From contig NZ_PJMS01000001.1 in the NCBI RefSeq assembly GCF_002846555.1, positions 1,612,001 through 1,676,000 on the forward strand: a stretch of 64,000 nucleotides of DNA. Direction: 5' to 3'. Origin of the DNA: Aquimarina sp. MAR_2010_214. GTDB taxonomy: Bacteria; Bacteroidota; Bacteroidia; Flavobacteriales; Flavobacteriaceae. Shown here piece by piece: positions 45,555 through 55,007 of the stretch; the first letter of the stretch is position 1; every line of letters starts with the position of its first letter. The notes under the pieces are model-generated. The model saw only the letters and a program-made list of their open reading frames with translations, was not told where the DNA came from and ran no database searches. The translations under genes and the position numbers were made by a program.

Positions 45555-46208
45555 ATGAAGAATACTATAAAAATATTAGCAGCGGCAATAGTGATGATTT
45601 GCGTTGTTTCTTGTAAAAAAGATTCAAAACCTAATTATCAATTTATGCCTAATATGTATGAACCGTTAAGTTATGAAACTTATGGTGAATACGGTATTTT
45701 TCCTGGCGGTCAGGAAGCCATGTTGCCTGCCGAAGGCTCAATACCAAGAGGATGGATGCCATATGATTTTAAGAATTCACAAGAAGGCTACTTACTTGCT
45801 AAGGATACATTAAAGAACCCTATCCGATATACAAAAGAAAATGAAGATGCCGGAAAAGAATTGTATGATATCTATTGTGCAATATGCCATGGAGGAAAAG
45901 GAGCTGGAAAAGGGCCTTTGGTACAAAGAGAAAAGATTTTAGGGGTTCCTAGTTATGATGATATTGGTAGAGCAATTACAGAAGGAAGTATTTATCATGT
46001 AATGTATTATGGAATCAACTCTATGGGATCGTATGCATCTCAGACCAATGAGCATGAACGTTGGCAGATTGTTCAATATGTACAAAAATTAAAGGCAGAC
46101 CTGGAAGGGACAACGCCTCGAATAGATACAGGTGCTACTGCTACTGTTGTAGAAACAAAAGTAGAAGAACAGCATGAATCAACAGAAGATCACAGTAACG
46201 CACACTAG
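45555..46208 (+). CDS. actE: Alternative Complex III mono-heme cytochrome c subunit ActE (lipoprotein)
   Basis: 217 residues, lipoprotein signal ending in VVSC (Cys20 region). A leading segment (PNMYEPLSYETYGEYGIFPG; EGSIPRGWMPYDF) is typical of ActE, followed by a cytochrome c domain with CAICH and a likely axial Met near GINSMGSYA. It delivers electrons from the complex towards the terminal oxidase. The C-terminal 30 residues are Glu/His-rich. It lies between actD and actF at 5 and 41 bases. Confidence 0.93.
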   Translation: MKNTIKILAAAIVMICVVSCKKDSKPNYQFMPNMYEPLSYETYGEYGIFPGGQEAMLPAEGSIPRGWMPYDFKNSQEGYLLAKDTLKNPIRYTKENEDAGKELYDIYCAICHGGKGAGKGPLVQREKILGVPSYDDIGRAITEGSIYHVMYYGINSMGSYASQTNEHERWQIVQYVQKLKADLEGTTPRIDTGATATVVETKVEEQHESTEDHSNAH

Positions 46209-46249
46209 TGCACTAGTAAAAAAGTTAAGAATAACGATATTATAAAGAT

Positions 46250-47581
46250 ATGTATACGCTATCAAATAGATTAAGATTATTTTCTATCATCCTTATGGTT
46301 GTAGGTCTTGTAGGTCTTATTGTTGGATTTGGACAAAGACCTGGATCTGTAGAAGAGGTAAAAGAAATGATGGCTGCACACGACGCTCATGGAGGTGGTC
46401 ATAGTGAATCACAAGTAGCAGAGAGTGGTCATAAAAACCAAGGACATGGAGAAGAAGATGCTCATGGAGGTGATGCGCATTATGAACATGTGTTACACCA
46501 ACTACAAAATAAGCCTTGGGCTTCATTGTATGTAGCAGCATTTTTCTTTTTTATGATAGCACTTGGGGTATTAGCATTTTATGCAATACAGTTTGCATCA
46601 CAATCAGGATGGTCCCCAGTACTATTTAGAGTAATGGAAGCCATAACAGCATATTTAGTGCCAGGAGGAATAATCCTTTTTGTAATATTAGCATTATCAG
46701 GATTTCATGTAAATCATCTATTTGTATGGGCAGATCCTGAAGTAGTCGCTGATGATGCACTTCTTCAAGGTAAAGCAAGCTGGTTAAATGGTACTTGGTT
46801 CATTATAAGAGCTGCGTTCTTTTTAGGAGGATGGTTATTATATCGTCATTTTGCCGTAAAATATTCTAGAAAACAAGATGAAGATGCGACAGGTAATAAA
46901 TGGTACAAGAAGAGTTTTAAAATTTCTGCGGGATTTTTAGTGTTCTTTATCTATACAGAATCTATGGCATCTTGGGATTGGATTATGAGTTTTGACCCAC
47001 ACTGGTTCAGTACTTTGTTTGGATGGTATGTATTTGCAAGTTTATTTGTTTCAGGTATTACCACGATCGCTTTAATAAGTATTTACTTAAAATCTAAAGG
47101 ATATTTAGAATTTGTAAATAATAGTCATATTCATGATTTAGCTAAGTTTATGTTTGGTATCAGTATTTTCTGGACATACCTTTGGTTCTCTCAGTTTATG
47201 TTGATATGGTATTCTAATATACCAGAAGAGGTAACCTATTTTATTACTCGTATAGAAGATTATAACCTTCCATTTTTTGGGATGTTAGTAATGAACTTTA
47301 TTTTCCCAATATTGGTATTAATGAACAGTGATTTTAAACGAGTAAACTGGTTTGTTGTAATGGCAGGTATCGTTATTCTTTGTGGTCACTATATCGATGT
47401 TTATAATATGGTAATGCCTGCAACAGTTGGCGGATCCTGGTTTATTGGTATAAGTGAAATAAGTGCTGTGTTATTGTTTTTAGGACTATTTTTGTTCGTA
47501 GTGTTTAGAGCATTAACAAAAGCTCCATTATTACCCAAAGGAAACCCTTATATAGAGGAAAGTAAACATTTCCATTATTAA
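46250..47581 (+). CDS. actF: Alternative Complex III membrane subunit ActF
   Basis: 443 residues with about ten membrane helices (FSIILMVVGLVGLIVGF at the start; ITTIALISIYLKSKGYL; FMFGISIFWTYLWFSQFMLI). It resembles the second quinone-site subunit of the complex, an ActC paralogue that may conduct protons. A His-rich loop after the first helix (about residues 42-82: HDAHGGGHSE... GDAHYEHVLH) is unusual and could bind metal. It is followed by coxB after 33 bases. Confidence 0.92.
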   Translation: MYTLSNRLRLFSIILMVVGLVGLIVGFGQRPGSVEEVKEMMAAHDAHGGGHSESQVAESGHKNQGHGEEDAHGGDAHYEHVLHQLQNKPWASLYVAAFFFFMIALGVLAFYAIQFASQSGWSPVLFRVMEAITAYLVPGGIILFVILALSGFHVNHLFVWADPEVVADDALLQGKASWLNGTWFIIRAAFFLGGWLLYRHFAVKYSRKQDEDATGNKWYKKSFKISAGFLVFFIYTESMASWDWIMSFDPHWFSTLFGWYVFASLFVSGITTIALISIYLKSKGYLEFVNNSHIHDLAKFMFGISIFWTYLWFSQFMLIWYSNIPEEVTYFITRIEDYNLPFFGMLVMNFIFPILVLMNSDFKRVNWFVVMAGIVILCGHYIDVYNMVMPATVGGSWFIGISEISAVLLFLGLFLFVVFRALTKAPLLPKGNPYIEESKHFHY

Positions 47582-47614
47582 AATTTGAATTGTAAAAAAA
47601 GAAGATAGATAAAA

Positions 47615-48688
47615 ATGACTGTATTCTTAACCATAGTAGTTATAGCGCTTTTTGGAATCACGTTGTGGCAAATGTCAAAAATATTGAAATTGTCTCAAAC
47701 TAAAACGGATAATTCTCAAGTAGCAAATGATAAAGACAATAATTTGCAAGGTAAGCTGATGCTTGGTTTTGTGATATTTCTTTATTTGTTGATGTTATAT
47801 TGTTTTACTCAATATAGATCATATTTCCTTCCTGAATCTGCTTCAGAGCATGGTATTGATTACGATAGGCTGATGTTGATCTCAATGGTATTAATCATGA
47901 TCGTACAGATTCTTACACAAGGATTGTTGCATTTCTTTTCGTATAAATATAGAGGTAAGAAAGAAAATAAAGCATTATTCTTTGCAGATAATGATAAATT
48001 AGAATTTATCTGGACTATTATTCCAGTTATTGTACTTGCAGGATTAATTATATATGGACTATTTACATGGACTGATATCATGAATATTGATGAAGAAGAT
48101 GGAGATCCATTAATTGTTGAGTTATACGCATACCAATTTGATTGGCGTGCGCGATATTCCGGAGAGGATAACGAATTGGGTAATGCTAATGTTCGTTTTA
48201 TAGAAGGTATTAATACCTTAGGACTTGATGTTTCTGATAGCTACGGAAAGGATGATAAAATAACTAATGAGTTACATTTGCCTGTAAATAGAAAGGTTAT
48301 TTTTAAAATGCGTTCTCAAGATGTATTGCATTCGGCTTACATGCCATTTTTTAGAGCACAGATGAATGTAGTACCAGGTATGATCACAGAATTTGCTTAT
48401 ACACCAACTATTACTTCTGAAAAAATGAGAGGCAGTGAGTTTATGGTAGAAAAAGTAGCTACAATCAATAAGATAAGAAAAGAAAAAAGCAAGAAATTAG
48501 TAGCTGCGGGAGATGAAGCTCTAGACGAATATGCATTCGAATACTATCTATTGTGTAATAAAATATGTGGAGTATCACATTATAATATGCAAATGAAGAT
48601 TATAGTAGAATCCGAAGAAGATTATGAGGCATGGTTAAAAACACAGCCTACCTTTGGAGAGCAATTATCAGCTCAAGCGAGCAACTAA
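47615..48688 (+). CDS. coxB: Cytochrome c oxidase subunit II
   Basis: 357 residues with an extra N-terminal helix (FLTIVVIALFGITLWQM) and the usual two subunit II helices (FVIFLYLLMLYCFTQYRSYF; FIWTIIPVIVLAGLIIYGLF). The soluble domain carries the CuA site: a His near VLHSAYMPFFRAQMNVVPG and CNKICGVSHYNMQMKI with two Cys, His and Met. There is no attached cytochrome c domain. It takes electrons from the ActE/ActA side and passes them to subunit I. Placement directly after the act genes supports a supercomplex. Confidence 0.96.
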   Translation: MTVFLTIVVIALFGITLWQMSKILKLSQTKTDNSQVANDKDNNLQGKLMLGFVIFLYLLMLYCFTQYRSYFLPESASEHGIDYDRLMLISMVLIMIVQILTQGLLHFFSYKYRGKKENKALFFADNDKLEFIWTIIPVIVLAGLIIYGLFTWTDIMNIDEEDGDPLIVELYAYQFDWRARYSGEDNELGNANVRFIEGINTLGLDVSDSYGKDDKITNELHLPVNRKVIFKMRSQDVLHSAYMPFFRAQMNVVPGMITEFAYTPTITSEKMRGSEFMVEKVATINKIRKEKSKKLVAAGDEALDEYAFEYYLLCNKICGVSHYNMQMKIIVESEEDYEAWLKTQPTFGEQLSAQASN

Positions 48689-48731
48689 GAAAGAAGAAAA
48701 TTAATATATCATATTAAACAGAATTAAGGAT

Positions 48732-50558
48732 ATGTCAGCAATAGCAAACGTACACGATCACGCAGAAGACCACGCTCATGATCACGGACATCATCATAAA
48801 GAAACATTTATTACCAAATATATTTTTAGTCAGGATCATAAAATGATCTCTAAGCAGTACTTGATTACTGGTTTGATTATGGGTATCATTGGTATTGCAA
48901 TGTCTTTATTATTTAGAATGCAATTGGCATGGCCAGATCACCAGTTTACCATTTATGAAATTTTATTAGGTAAATTTGGTGAAGATGGAGTTATGGATCC
49001 GGGAATATACCTGGCTTTGGTGACAATACATGGTACTATAATGGTATTTTTTGTATTAACAGCGGGGTTGAGTGGTACATTTAGTAACCTTCTTATTCCA
49101 TTGCAAATTGGAGCTCGTGATATGGCTTCTGGATTCTTAAATATGATATCATACTGGTTATTCTTTTTAAGTAGTGTTATTATGGTATTATCATTATTTG
49201 CAGAGGCAGGACCAGCATCAGCAGGATGGACAATTTATCCTCCGTTAAGTGCATTACCACAGGCTATAGGAGGTTCTGGAACAGGAATGACACTATGGTT
49301 AGTGTCTATGGCGATATTTATTGCTTCTTCTTTACTTGGTTCTTTGAACTATGTAGTAACGGTAATCAACTTACGAACCAAAGGAATGTCAATGACTCGT
49401 TTACCCTTGACAATTTGGGCGTTTTTTGTAACGGCTATTATTGGTATTGTTTCGTTCCCAGTATTATTATCAGCAGCATTGTTGTTAATTATGGATAGAA
49501 GTTTTGGTACTTCTTTCTACCTAAGTGATATTTATATACAAGGAGAAGTACTGCATAACCAAGGAGGTTCGCCGGTTCTTTTTGAGCACTTATTCTGGTT
49601 CTTAGGACACCCAGAGGTATATATTGTATTACTACCTGCTTTAGGGATTACTTCAGAAATTATTGCTACAAATGCCCGTAAACCTATATTTGGATATCGT
49701 GCGATGGTTGCTTCTATTTTGGCAATTGCGTTTTTATCTACAATTGTTTGGGGTCACCATATGTTTGTATCTGGGATGAATCCTTTCTTAGGTTCTGTAT
49801 TTACATTTACAACTTTACTAATTGCAATTCCATCTGCAGTAAAAGCATTTAATTATATTACTACACTATGGAAAGGTAACTTGCAATTTAATCCCGCAAT
49901 GTTATTCTCGATAGGATTAGTGTCTACATTTATTACAGGAGGTCTTACAGGGATTATTCTTGGAGATAGTACATTAGATATTAACGTTCATGATACTTAT
50001 TTTGTAGTAGCGCATTTTCACCTGGTAATGGGTATTTCTGCACTATACGGATTATTTGCAGGAGTATATCATTGGTTCCCTAAGATGTTTGGTAAGATGA
50101 TGAATAAGAATTTGGGATATGTGCATTTTTGGGTAACTGCTATCGGAGCATATGGAGTATTCTTCCCAATGCACTTTGTTGGAATGGCAGGATTACCAAG
50201 ACGTTATTATACGAATTCTAATTTCCCATACTTTGATGATTTAACAGATACTAATGTATTGATTACAATCTTTGCTTTTATTGCAGCAGCAGGACAATTG
50301 GTATTCTTATATAACTTTATCAGTTCTATTTTCTACGGAAAGAAAGCGGTTCAGAATCCATGGAAATCTAATACTTTAGAATGGACTACACCAGTGGAAC
50401 ATATGCATGGTAACTGGCCAGGAGAAATTCCTAGTGTACATAGATGGCCTTATGATTATAGTAAGACAAATGAAAATGGTGAGTATGTAATTGCAGGACA
50501 AGATTTTGTCTCTCAAATTACCCCATTACAAGAAGGAGAAGAAGAAATGCATCATTAA
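48732..50558 (+). CDS. coxA: Cytochrome c oxidase subunit I
   Basis: 608 residues, twelve membrane helices. Ligands for the low-spin heme, heme a3 and CuB are seen: LVTIHGTIMVFF, WFLGHPEVYIVLLPALGI (CuB His with the crosslinked His-Tyr pair), HHMFVSGM and HDTYFVVAHFHLVMGI. It reduces oxygen to water and pumps protons. A His/Asp-rich N-terminus (HDHAEDHAHDHGHHHKE, about residues 8-24) is unusual and could chelate metal. It is the last gene of the respiratory operon, ended by a terminator at 50579-50616. Confidence 0.97.
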   Translation: MSAIANVHDHAEDHAHDHGHHHKETFITKYIFSQDHKMISKQYLITGLIMGIIGIAMSLLFRMQLAWPDHQFTIYEILLGKFGEDGVMDPGIYLALVTIHGTIMVFFVLTAGLSGTFSNLLIPLQIGARDMASGFLNMISYWLFFLSSVIMVLSLFAEAGPASAGWTIYPPLSALPQAIGGSGTGMTLWLVSMAIFIASSLLGSLNYVVTVINLRTKGMSMTRLPLTIWAFFVTAIIGIVSFPVLLSAALLLIMDRSFGTSFYLSDIYIQGEVLHNQGGSPVLFEHLFWFLGHPEVYIVLLPALGITSEIIATNARKPIFGYRAMVASILAIAFLSTIVWGHHMFVSGMNPFLGSVFTFTTLLIAIPSAVKAFNYITTLWKGNLQFNPAMLFSIGLVSTFITGGLTGIILGDSTLDINVHDTYFVVAHFHLVMGISALYGLFAGVYHWFPKMFGKMMNKNLGYVHFWVTAIGAYGVFFPMHFVGMAGLPRRYYTNSNFPYFDDLTDTNVLITIFAFIAAAGQLVFLYNFISSIFYGKKAVQNPWKSNTLEWTTPVEHMHGNWPGEIPSVHRWPYDYSKTNENGEYVIAGQDFVSQITPLQEGEEEMHH

Positions 50559-50578
50559 TATGTGTGTTTAAAAAATAT

Positions 50579-50616
50579 AAAAGCCTTTTCATTTTTATGA
50601 AGAGGCTTTTTCTTTT
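50579..50616 (+). terminator. Terminator after coxA
   Basis: AAAGCCTTTTCAT (50580-50592) pairs with 50597-50609 (one G-U) around TTTT, followed by a T-rich run. Confidence 0.8.
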
Positions 50617-50671
50617 CTCATCTATTCCTACTAATTAACTCTTAGACTAAGCGAACAGGAACTCTTTTTAC

Positions 50672-50679
50672 TATATTTG
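50672..50679 (+). promoter_or_regulatory. Possible -7 element of ruvB
   Basis: TATATTTG fits TAnnTTTG and lies 93 bases before ruvB. No TTG is found at the expected -33 position. Confidence 0.4.
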
Positions 50680-50772
50680 TTAATAGCACTCCGGAGCTAC
50701 CTATTAAATTATTATAAGTAAAATTAATTCCGATATAGAGCTTGTCGGCTTGATGATAAATAGACTTTATAA

Positions 50773-51795
50773 ATGAACGAAAACCTTGATCCCACAAACG
50801 AGAATTTTTCTAATGAAGACCTGGATATAGAAAAGGCATTACGACCTCTTGCTTTTGATGATTTTGCAGGACAGGATCAAGTTCTTGAAAATTTAAAGAT
50901 TTTTGTTCAGGCAGCAAATCTTAGAGATGAAGCTCTTGATCATACTCTTTTTCATGGCCCTCCTGGCTTGGGTAAAACTACACTGGCTCATATTCTTGCC
51001 AATGAATTAGGAGTAGGGATTAAAGTTACTTCAGGACCAGTTTTGGATAAACCTGGAGATTTAGCCGGATTATTAACTAATCTCGATGATAGAGATGTAT
51101 TATTTATAGACGAAATTCATAGATTGAGTCCTATAGTAGAAGAGTATTTGTATTCTGCTATGGAAGATTATAAGATCGATATTATGATCGAGAGTGGCCC
51201 TAATGCGCGTACAGTTCAAATTAATTTGAATCCATTTACTCTGGTTGGAGCAACAACACGCTCTGGGCTATTAACCGCGCCTATGCGAGCCCGTTTTGGG
51301 ATTCAGTCAAGATTACAATATTACACGACAGAATTGTTATCTACTATCGTACAACGAAGTGCGTATATACTCAATGTACCCATTTCTATGGAAGCGGCTA
51401 TCGAAATAGCAGGTAGAAGTAGAGGAACACCTAGAATAGCTAATGCTTTATTGCGTAGAGTACGTGATTTTGCACAAATTAAAGGAAATGGAAAGATAGA
51501 TATCGAAATCTCAAAATTTGCCTTAAAAGCACTTAATGTAGATGCTCATGGTTTGGATGAAATGGATAATAAGATTTTATTAACTTTGATCGATAAGTTT
51601 AAAGGAGGCCCGGTAGGATTAACGACGATAGCAACTGCAGTTAGTGAAAGCCCAGAAACAATCGAAGAAGTATATGAACCCTTCCTGATCCAACAAGGAT
51701 TTATTATGCGTACACCACGAGGTAGAGAAGTAACAGAAGCAGCATACAAACACTTGGGAAGAGTAAAAGGAGGGATTCAAGGAGGATTGTTTTAA
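50773..51795 (+). CDS. ruvB: Holliday junction branch migration ATPase RuvB
   Basis: 340 residues. The RuvB signature is complete: [19 protein letters not shown], Walker [13 protein letters not shown], Walker [14 protein letters not shown], sensor 1 [20 protein letters not shown], and the C-terminal winged helix ([40 protein letters not shown]). As a hexamer it drives branch migration with RuvA, whose gene is at 58121-58702, not adjacent. The P450 gene follows 39 bases later on the same strand. Confidence 0.98.
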   Translation: MNENLDPTNENFSNEDLDIEKALRPLAFDDFAGQDQVLENLKIFVQAANLRDEALDHTLFHGPPGLGKTTLAHILANELGVGIKVTSGPVLDKPGDLAGLLTNLDDRDVLFIDEIHRLSPIVEEYLYSAMEDYKIDIMIESGPNARTVQINLNPFTLVGATTRSGLLTAPMRARFGIQSRLQYYTTELLSTIVQRSAYILNVPISMEAAIEIAGRSRGTPRIANALLRRVRDFAQIKGNGKIDIEISKFALKALNVDAHGLDEMDNKILLTLIDKFKGGPVGLTTIATAVSESPETIEEVYEPFLIQQGFIMRTPRGREVTEAAYKHLGRVKGGIQGGLF

Positions 51796-51834
51796 TTAGT
51801 GCTATTTCCAAATTAGATACAAGACTATAGTAAA

Positions 51835-53166
51835 ATGAATACCGATCTCCAAACAGTCTCTTTTTTTAAAGTCCTTAACAATGCAAGTCGTATTCTTAAG
51901 AACCCACTTCCTTTTCATCATGAAAATTTTGAAAAACATGGAGATGTTTTTAAAGTCCAGTTAGGACTGGGAAAGACAGTGATTTTTACTCGTGATGCTG
52001 GTTTTACTAAGCATATGCTACAAAAACAACATAGACGATATAATAAATCTACATTACAAACAAAAGATTTAGCTAAATATGTAGGGGAAGGATTATTAAC
52101 TTCTACAGGAGAAAAATGGTTAAAACAAAGACGCTTAATTCAACCCGCTTTTCATAAGAAAAAACTAGAATCTTTAATACATACCATCAAAGATGTAATT
52201 GAAGAAGAATTTTTTAAAATACCACCTAACAAAGAGATCGATATTTTTCCTGTAATGAGTGATTTGGCTTTCAAGGTAGTTGCGAAATCATTATTTGGGT
52301 ATACAGATACCCAAGGGAATACGATTTCACGATTGCAATATATAACAGAAGCAGCTCAGAAATCTTTGGTTAAAGAAATACGACAGCCTTATAAACGATG
52401 GTGGTTTTACTTAAGCGGAAAAATTAAAAATACACTTAAACTAACTCAGGAAGCCAGAGATATTCTTAATACAATTATAGAAGAAAGAAGAAACTCTGGT
52501 AAGGTACATAATGATCTATTGGATATGTTACTAACATCCAAATACGATGACGATAGTGTGATGGATAATGAGCAGTTGATAGATGAAATTCTAATTCTGT
52601 TTGTAGCGGGTCATGAAACTACATCTAATGCATTAACCTTTACTACAGTATTACTGGCACTTCATCCCGAGATTCAGGAAAAAGTATATCAAGAGGTGTC
52701 TGAAATTACCGATGATTTAGGACCTATGGAGCAAATAGCAAGGTTTCAATACACAAAACAATGTATAGAAGAAGCAATGCGATTATATCCACCTGCTTAT
52801 TTTTCTGATCGTGTGACTATTGAAGAAGATAATTATCAAGATCTAGAGCTTAAAAAAGGAACTACTATCCTGATTTCTTTTTTTGAAATCCACAGAAACA
52901 AAAGCTTTTGGAATAATCCAGATAAATTTAACCCTGATCGCTTTCATCCGGATATTGATAAAAAAGAATATTCTGATTGGTATTTCCCTTTTGGATCAGG
53001 GCCCAGAATGTGTATCGGTAACAATTTTGCAATGTATGAAATGATTTTGGCAATAAGTGCTTTAGTTAAGAAGTATAAAATACATACGGATCGCCATCAA
53101 ATCGAGATTAAACCATTGATCACCTTAAAGCCTCAAAATAGTGTTGTGAAATTTACAATGCGATAA
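51835..53166 (+). CDS. Cytochrome P450
   Basis: 443 residues. All P450 landmarks are visible: I-helix oxygen-activation motif AGHETTSNALTF, the K-helix ExxR (EEAMRLYPPAYFSDR), the PERF-type NPDRFHP, and the heme-binding FGSGPRMCIGNNFAMYEM with Cys393. The first 60 residues lack a membrane anchor, so it is a soluble bacterial enzyme. It needs an external ferredoxin or reductase; none is next to it. Overall it resembles fatty-acid/sterol-type P450s, but the substrate cannot be told. It follows ruvB closely, which may only reflect genome compactness. Confidence 0.95.
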   Translation: MNTDLQTVSFFKVLNNASRILKNPLPFHHENFEKHGDVFKVQLGLGKTVIFTRDAGFTKHMLQKQHRRYNKSTLQTKDLAKYVGEGLLTSTGEKWLKQRRLIQPAFHKKKLESLIHTIKDVIEEEFFKIPPNKEIDIFPVMSDLAFKVVAKSLFGYTDTQGNTISRLQYITEAAQKSLVKEIRQPYKRWWFYLSGKIKNTLKLTQEARDILNTIIEERRNSGKVHNDLLDMLLTSKYDDDSVMDNEQLIDEILILFVAGHETTSNALTFTTVLLALHPEIQEKVYQEVSEITDDLGPMEQIARFQYTKQCIEEAMRLYPPAYFSDRVTIEEDNYQDLELKKGTTILISFFEIHRNKSFWNNPDKFNPDRFHPDIDKKEYSDWYFPFGSGPRMCIGNNFAMYEMILAISALVKKYKIHTDRHQIEIKPLITLKPQNSVVKFTMR

Positions 53167-53228
53167 ATTTTTTAAGACGAAGGGCCTTAAACAAATCAAA
53201 GTAGTTCTAACACTTTTCTTCTACATTT

Positions 53229-53246
53229 TATATTTGTGTATTTTTG
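53229..53246 (+). promoter_or_regulatory. Tandem -7 elements before the MscS-type gene
   Basis: TATATTTG (53229-53236) and TATTTTTG (53239-53246) both fit TAnnTTTG. A TTC lies 21 bases before the first. The gene starts 33 bases later. Confidence 0.5.
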
Positions 53247-53279
53247 TACACATAAAAATACCATACGCTAATAAATCAA

Positions 53280-53813
53280 ATGATGATTGTTTATAGAGAT
53301 GAAATTTTATTGTCCATAATAGTATTGATACTATTATTTTTTGTGTTGCTGATAACAAAAAGAGTAATCAAAAAATTTGCAAAATTAAAATCTATAAATG
53401 CCGATCGAAGAAAACTAATACGTAACCTGTCTTACCTAATTCATTACCTTATCGCAGGGATAGCTTTGGTAATTATTTGGGGAGTAGAGTTCAAACAATT
53501 CAGTGTTTTTATGTCTTCGGTATTGGCGGTATTAGGGATTGCTTTTTTTGCACAATGGTCGATCTTATCTAATCTTACAGCTAGTATTATTTTGTTTTTT
53601 AGTCATCCTGTTAGGATAGGAGATAGGATACGAGTTTTGGATAAAGATTTTGACTGGACCGGAGAAGTGCAGGATATTACAGGTTTTTATCTTTTTATGG
53701 TTACAGATCGAGGCGAAAATATAACTTTACCTACATCTTTGGTGATACAGAAAGGAATTCAGATCATGAATAAATACCCAGAAAAACAAATTGACCATAA
53801 AGAAGAAGTGTAA
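53280..53813 (+). CDS. Small MscS-type mechanosensitive channel
   Basis: 177 residues (two adjacent ATGs). Three membrane helices (ILLSIIVLILLFFVLLITKR; IHYLIAGIALVIIWGV; the pore-like MSSVLAVLGIAFFAQWSILS) are followed by the MscS beta domain (FSHPVRIGDRIRVLDKDFDW; GRGENITLPTS-like segment DRGENITLPTSLVIQKGI). The protein lacks the large C-terminal vestibule of E. coli MscS (286 residues), as in several short bacterial versions. It would release solutes under membrane tension. Its stop directly abuts the queG TTG start, so the two are coupled. Confidence 0.88.
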   Translation: MMIVYRDEILLSIIVLILLFFVLLITKRVIKKFAKLKSINADRRKLIRNLSYLIHYLIAGIALVIIWGVEFKQFSVFMSSVLAVLGIAFFAQWSILSNLTASIILFFSHPVRIGDRIRVLDKDFDWTGEVQDITGFYLFMVTDRGENITLPTSLVIQKGIQIMNKYPEKQIDHKEEV

Positions 53814-54743
53814 TTGAATTCTAAAACCAAATACACTCAACGTATTAAATCCGAGGCAAAACGCCTGGGTTTTCTGTCGTGCGGAATTTCTAAAGCAGAA
53901 TTTCTAGAACAGGAAGCTCCACGTTTAGAAAAATGGCTTAACCAGAATATGCATGGTGAAATGCGGTATATGGAAAATCATTTTGATAAACGCTTGGACC
54001 CTACTAAATTGGTGGATGATTCAAAAAGTGTGATATCCTTACTGCTCAATTATTTTCCTTCAGAAAAACAAAAAGATCCCGAAGCACCTAAATTATCGAA
54101 ATATGCATATGGTACCGATTATCATTTTGTAATTAAAGATAAGCTGAAGCAGTTATTACATTTTATTGAAGAAGAAATTGGTGAGGTACAAGGACGTGCT
54201 TTTGTAGATTCAGCACCTGTATTGGATAAAGCCTGGGCTGCAAAAAGCGGATTGGGTTGGATAGGTAAAAATAGTAACCTGTTAACACAGCAGGTAGGTT
54301 CTTTTTATTTTATTGCAGAGCTAATCATAGATCTTGATTTAGAATATGATACTCCTGTTACAGATCATTGTGGTACGTGTACAGCGTGTATCGATGCTTG
54401 CCCTACACAGGCAATTGTAGAACCTTATGTGGTAGATGGTAGTAAGTGTATATCTTATTTTACGATAGAGCTTAAAGAAGAGATTCCTAATAGTTATAAA
54501 AATCAATTTGAAGACTGGATGTTTGGCTGTGATGTGTGTCAGGATGTATGTCCGTGGAATCGTTTTTCTAAACCCCATAATGAACCACTTTTTAATCCGA
54601 AACCCGAATTATTAGAGATGTCAAAAAAAGATTGGCAAGAGATTACACAAGAAGTATTTTCAAAGGTGTTTCAGAAATCTGCAGTAAAAAGAACCAAGTT
54701 CACTGGGTTACAAAGAAATATTGATTTCTTATTTGGGGATTAG
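53814..54743 (+). CDS. queG: Epoxyqueuosine reductase QueG
   Basis: 309 residues starting with a TTG (53814) directly after the stop of the channel gene; no in-frame ATG lies before residue 45. The N-terminal half matches QueG ([60 protein letters not shown]). Two 4Fe-4S motifs follow ([28 protein letters not shown]). The enzyme reduces epoxyqueuosine to queuosine in tRNA, using cobalamin. It lacks the C-terminal HEAT extension of some homologues, as usual for this phylum. Confidence 0.95.
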   Translation: MNSKTKYTQRIKSEAKRLGFLSCGISKAEFLEQEAPRLEKWLNQNMHGEMRYMENHFDKRLDPTKLVDDSKSVISLLLNYFPSEKQKDPEAPKLSKYAYGTDYHFVIKDKLKQLLHFIEEEIGEVQGRAFVDSAPVLDKAWAAKSGLGWIGKNSNLLTQQVGSFYFIAELIIDLDLEYDTPVTDHCGTCTACIDACPTQAIVEPYVVDGSKCISYFTIELKEEIPNSYKNQFEDWMFGCDVCQDVCPWNRFSKPHNEPLFNPKPELLEMSKKDWQEITQEVFSKVFQKSAVKRTKFTGLQRNIDFLFGD

Positions 54744-54907
54744 AGAGAAGGTAAATTGTATTTGTTGAATGCTGGTAAAATATTCAGCAAAACGAGTGAT
54801 TAAGTGATAAATCTTTAATAAAATTGTTAAATGCAGGGTGTTTTTTCTCAATTCTGATTTTCCGCAAAGATTCCTTTATATTAATTTCTGCATCTCAAAC
54901 AGACTTG

Positions 54908-54915
54908 TACCTTTG
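54908..54915 (+). promoter_or_regulatory. -7 element of maeB
   Basis: TACCTTTG fits TAnnTTTG; TTC at 54886-54888 gives 19-base spacing. It lies just before the leader hairpin. Confidence 0.6.
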
Positions 54916-54928
54916 TATATATATTAGT

Positions 54929-54973
54929 ATCAAAATACCATAACCGCAAATCACGTAGTTATGGTATTTTGAT
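54929..54973 (+). promoter_or_regulatory. Long hairpin in the maeB leader
   Basis: A perfect 16-base stem, ATCAAAATACCATAAC (54929-54944) with 54958-54973, around a 13-base loop, then CTTTATTTTTATT. It starts about 14 bases after the promoter element and 35 bases before the ATG. It may be an attenuator or a protein/RNA-binding site. Confidence 0.65.
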
Positions 54974-55007
54974 CTTTATTTTTATTAGCACATTTATCTT
55001 GTTTAGT

